NCBI GenBank assembly: GCA_964596705.1
Contig: CAZQVG010000035.1
Location: 1-5,468 of the forward strand
Direction: 5' to 3'
DNA from: JABJPM01 sp964596705
GTDB lineage: Archaea > Nanobdellota > Nanobdellia > SCGC-AAA011-G17 > PNOQ01
DNA: 5,468 nt
How positions within the stretch are numbered: position 1 is the first letter of the stretch; each line of letters begins with the position of its first letter. The notes under the pieces are model-generated. The model did not search any database and had not been told where the DNA came from. It saw only the letters and a program-made list of their open reading frames with translations. Made by a program: the position numbers and the translations under genes. This document shows, piece by piece, positions 3,815 through 5,468 of this stretch.

Positions 3815-4747
3815 TTAAAATTTCATAATTCTGTCTGGAGTATCTTCTTTAGCTAATAAGATTGCTCTTGATCTTTCATGAGTGTCGATTATTTTCATAT
3901 CTAATAATTTCCCAAGTTTTTCTGCAAATTCTAAACATTCTTCATAAGTTGGTACATTTTCTAGAGTCAATCTTTGTCTGGATTCGCCTACCCAAGAATA
4001 AGATTTAACTTCAACCCAATCGGGATTTGCTTTTTTGATCAGTTCAGCGTAATCTTCTTCATTAGACATGTTTATTCCTTTTACAGCAGTTATTCTTATT
4101 ACTCGTCTTGTTTTTAGTTTTGATAATATTTCTAAAGACCTATTTAATCTTTCCCAGAAATCTTTAAGCAAAGGATTATCTGTTTTTAAGTAAAGCTCTT
4201 TTGTTGGTGCATCTAAAGAAAGGTAAAGTTGAGTTGGCAATGGATCTAGTTTTTCTAAAGCATCTGGGAACATTCCATTAGTTACTAAAAATGATGTATA
4301 ACCTCGATTTGTTAATTCTTTTATTAGTTCTTTAAGTTTAGGATAAATTGTTGGTTCGCCAGTTAGACTAATGGCAAAATGTTTTGGATCTTGAGCTTGT
4401 TTAAATTTATCCTTATTTACTTTTTTATTTCCACCAAATCCAGATAGAAGTTCACGTTGAGCTTTTATTGAGTTTTCTATTATTTTAACAGGATCGTCTA
4501 TTTCTTTCATTGTTTCTGCAGTGTAATAATCTAGAGATCTCCAGCAAAAAACACATCTATTTGGGCAGACCATAGAAGGAGTCATTTGAACGCATTGGTG
4601 GGTGTTTATCCCGTAGAATTTATGTTTATAGCATTCGCCTCCATCTAATAATGAGTTTTTTGTCCAACTGCAAATTTTTACACTACTATGATCTCCTGTA
4701 AATCTATATCCTTGTTTTTCTAAAACTTTTTTTCCTGGATCATCCAT
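3815..4747 (-). CDS. taw1: 4-demethylwyosine synthase Taw1/TYW1, radical SAM tRNA-modifying enzyme
   Basis: Converts m1G37 of tRNA-Phe plus pyruvate to 4-demethylwyosine (imG-14), the ring-forming step of wyosine synthesis in archaea. At 310 residues it is the archaeal form without the flavodoxin domain of eukaryotic TYW1. The radical SAM cluster motif is C61-P-N-R-C65-V-F-C68 followed by WRSLDYY. Cys26, Cys39 and Cys52 lie at the positions known for the second 4Fe-4S cluster, and CYKHKFYG (39-46) contains Lys41, the residue proposed to hold pyruvate in characterised archaeal enzymes. SLTGEPTIYP (123-132) and FLVTNGMFP (153-161) fit the SAM-binding core. WVEVKSYSWVGESRQRL (241-257) is the conserved tRNA-binding/C-terminal region. 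The ATG overlaps the end of tatD (ATGGATGA, 8 bases) with no Shine-Dalgarno site, so translation is probably coupled. Confidence 0.96.
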   Translation of the reverse strand: MDDPGKKVLEKQGYRFTGDHSSVKICSWTKNSLLDGGECYKHKFYGINTHQCVQMTPSMVCPNRCVFCWRSLDYYTAETMKEIDDPVKIIENSIKAQRELLSGFGGNKKVNKDKFKQAQDPKHFAISLTGEPTIYPKLKELIKELTNRGYTSFLVTNGMFPDALEKLDPLPTQLYLSLDAPTKELYLKTDNPLLKDFWERLNRSLEILSKLKTRRVIRITAVKGINMSNEEDYAELIKKANPDWVEVKSYSWVGESRQRLTLENVPTYEECLEFAEKLGKLLDMKIIDTHERSRAILLAKEDTPDRIMKF

Positions 4748-5468
4748 TTTGAAATAGAGTTTGATAGTTCATATATATTATTTTCTCTAATTCTTCTTGA
4801 GTGATTTTTTTTATTTCTGCGATTTTCTTGAGTGAATCTTTTATGAATGCAGGTTCATTTGGCTCATCTCTTGGGGATAAATATGGTGCATCTGTTTCTG
4901 TTAATAATCTGTTTAAAGGAACACGTTTTGTTAGTTTTCTAAATGTTTTGCTCTTGACTACTGTTGTAGGTATGCTGAAGTAATAGCCCAATGTCAGTGC
5001 TCTTTCTGTTAGTTCTTTATTGCCAGAAAAACAATGCATAAGAACTTTCTTAGCATTATTTTGTTCTAAAAGATCAATTGTTTCTTTTTCTGCTTTTCTT
5101 GAATGGATGATTATTGGGATATCTAATTTATTTGCTAAATGGATTAGTTTTTTTAAGACGTGTTTTTGTTTTTCTAGGTTTTCGACTCGAAAATTATCTA
5201 AACCTACTTCTCCAATTGCAATTGGTTTTTGTTGTTCTATAAATTCTAATTCTTTATCGATCCCTTGATCTGAAAGTTCTATTGCATGGCTAGGATACAA
5301 GCCTAGAGCAACTTTAACTTTGGGATATTTTTTTGAGATTTCTAAAATTCTTCTATTGCTTTTTGGAGAAGTTCCATTTGTTATTATTGCTGCAAAATCT
5401 TTAGCGTTTTGCATAACTTTATCTAAATCTTTTTCTTTTTCTAAGTAGTCCAAGTGTGTATGTACATC
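4740..5468 (-). CDS. tatD: TatD family metal-dependent hydrolase/DNase, start just beyond the right edge
   Basis: A TIM-barrel metallohydrolase of the TatD type. Family members act as Mg-dependent DNases, or as deacylases in related subgroups, so the exact substrate is open. The frame stays open to the window edge, giving 242 residues that begin DVHTHLDYL. The first metal motif HxH is His3 and His5, so only one to a few N-terminal residues are missing. A TTG at 5453 is not the start, because it would cut off this motif. Other ligands are present: Glu87 (IAIGEVGLDN), His122 (IIIHSRKA), His145 (VLMHCFSG) and Asp193 (LTETDAPYLSPRDEPNEPAF), so the enzyme should be active. GLYPSHA replaces the usual GxHPHxA-like segment. 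The gene is first in a two-gene operon with taw1, and its last eight bases overlap the taw1 start. Confidence 0.95.
   Translation of the reverse strand, partial: DVHTHLDYLEKEKDLDKVMQNAKDFAAIITNGTSPKSNRRILEISKKYPKVKVALGLYPSHAIELSDQGIDKELEFIEQQKPIAIGEVGLDNFRVENLEKQKHVLKKLIHLANKLDIPIIIHSRKAEKETIDLLEQNNAKKVLMHCFSGNKELTERALTLGYYFSIPTTVVKSKTFRKLTKRVPLNRLLTETDAPYLSPRDEPNEPAFIKDSLKKIAEIKKITQEELEKIIYMNYQTLFQNG

Noticed and set aside
4801..5268. Two plus-strand frames (4801-4983 and 5020-5268) opposite tatD
   Set aside because: Both are antisense to a gene with complete TatD motifs, show shadow-like Ser/Phe/Ile-rich translations and lack promoters.
1..5468. CRISPR array, tRNA/rRNA genes, insertion sequence or integration site
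   Set aside because: No spaced repeats, tRNA-like cloverleaf, transposase or terminal inverted repeats were seen on either strand. The CARF-like protein alone does not show a CRISPR locus.

Overview
The window is AT-rich and reads as archaeal chromosome. Three genes belong to archaeal or archaeal/eukaryotic information processing: an Orc1/Cdc6 replication initiator, a flavodoxin-less Taw1 (4-demethylwyosine synthase), and archaeal-style promoters with purine-rich BRE plus TATA boxes, five of them placed about 26-28 bases before a start codon. The dense packing, small proteins and unusually short initiator fit a reduced-genome archaeon, possibly of the DPANN type (Woesearchaeota/Pacearchaeota-like). 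That placement is inference. No CRISPR array, tRNA, rRNA or insertion sequence was seen, and no stretch longer than about 130 bases lacks a gene.

Layout, left to right. Bases 1-198 hold the 5' part of a minus-strand gene of unknown function that leaves the window. It is divergent from a small heat-shock protein (308-718, +), which ends at a T-rich terminator. Then come a 117-residue protein that looks like a stand-alone CARF-type Rossmann domain (789-1142, +), the Orc1/Cdc6 protein (1178-2221, +) and a 75-residue unknown (2256-2483, +). Each of these three has its own promoter and predicted leaderless mRNA. Next is a GC-rich patch with a tandem 9-base repeat just upstream of a strong TATA box. 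This promoter should drive two very small acidic ORFs with excellent Shine-Dalgarno sites (2610-2714 and 2719-2820, +). A calcineurin-like phosphoesterase (2856-3443, +) follows, one base ahead of a small papain/transglutaminase-like protein (3445-3801, +). Converging on these from the right is a minus-strand operon, tatD then taw1, overlapping by 8 bases. tatD runs off the right edge with nearly its whole length visible.

The genes do not form one pathway. They are a mix of housekeeping functions (replication initiation, protein folding, tRNA-Phe wyosine formation, TatD nuclease) and small accessory proteins of unknown role. The most interesting items are the CARF-like mini-protein, the sORF pair with its odd promoter, the small Cys-His-Asp protein, and a clear split between leaderless starts (TATA at fixed distance, no Shine-Dalgarno) and led or operon-internal starts (Shine-Dalgarno present).
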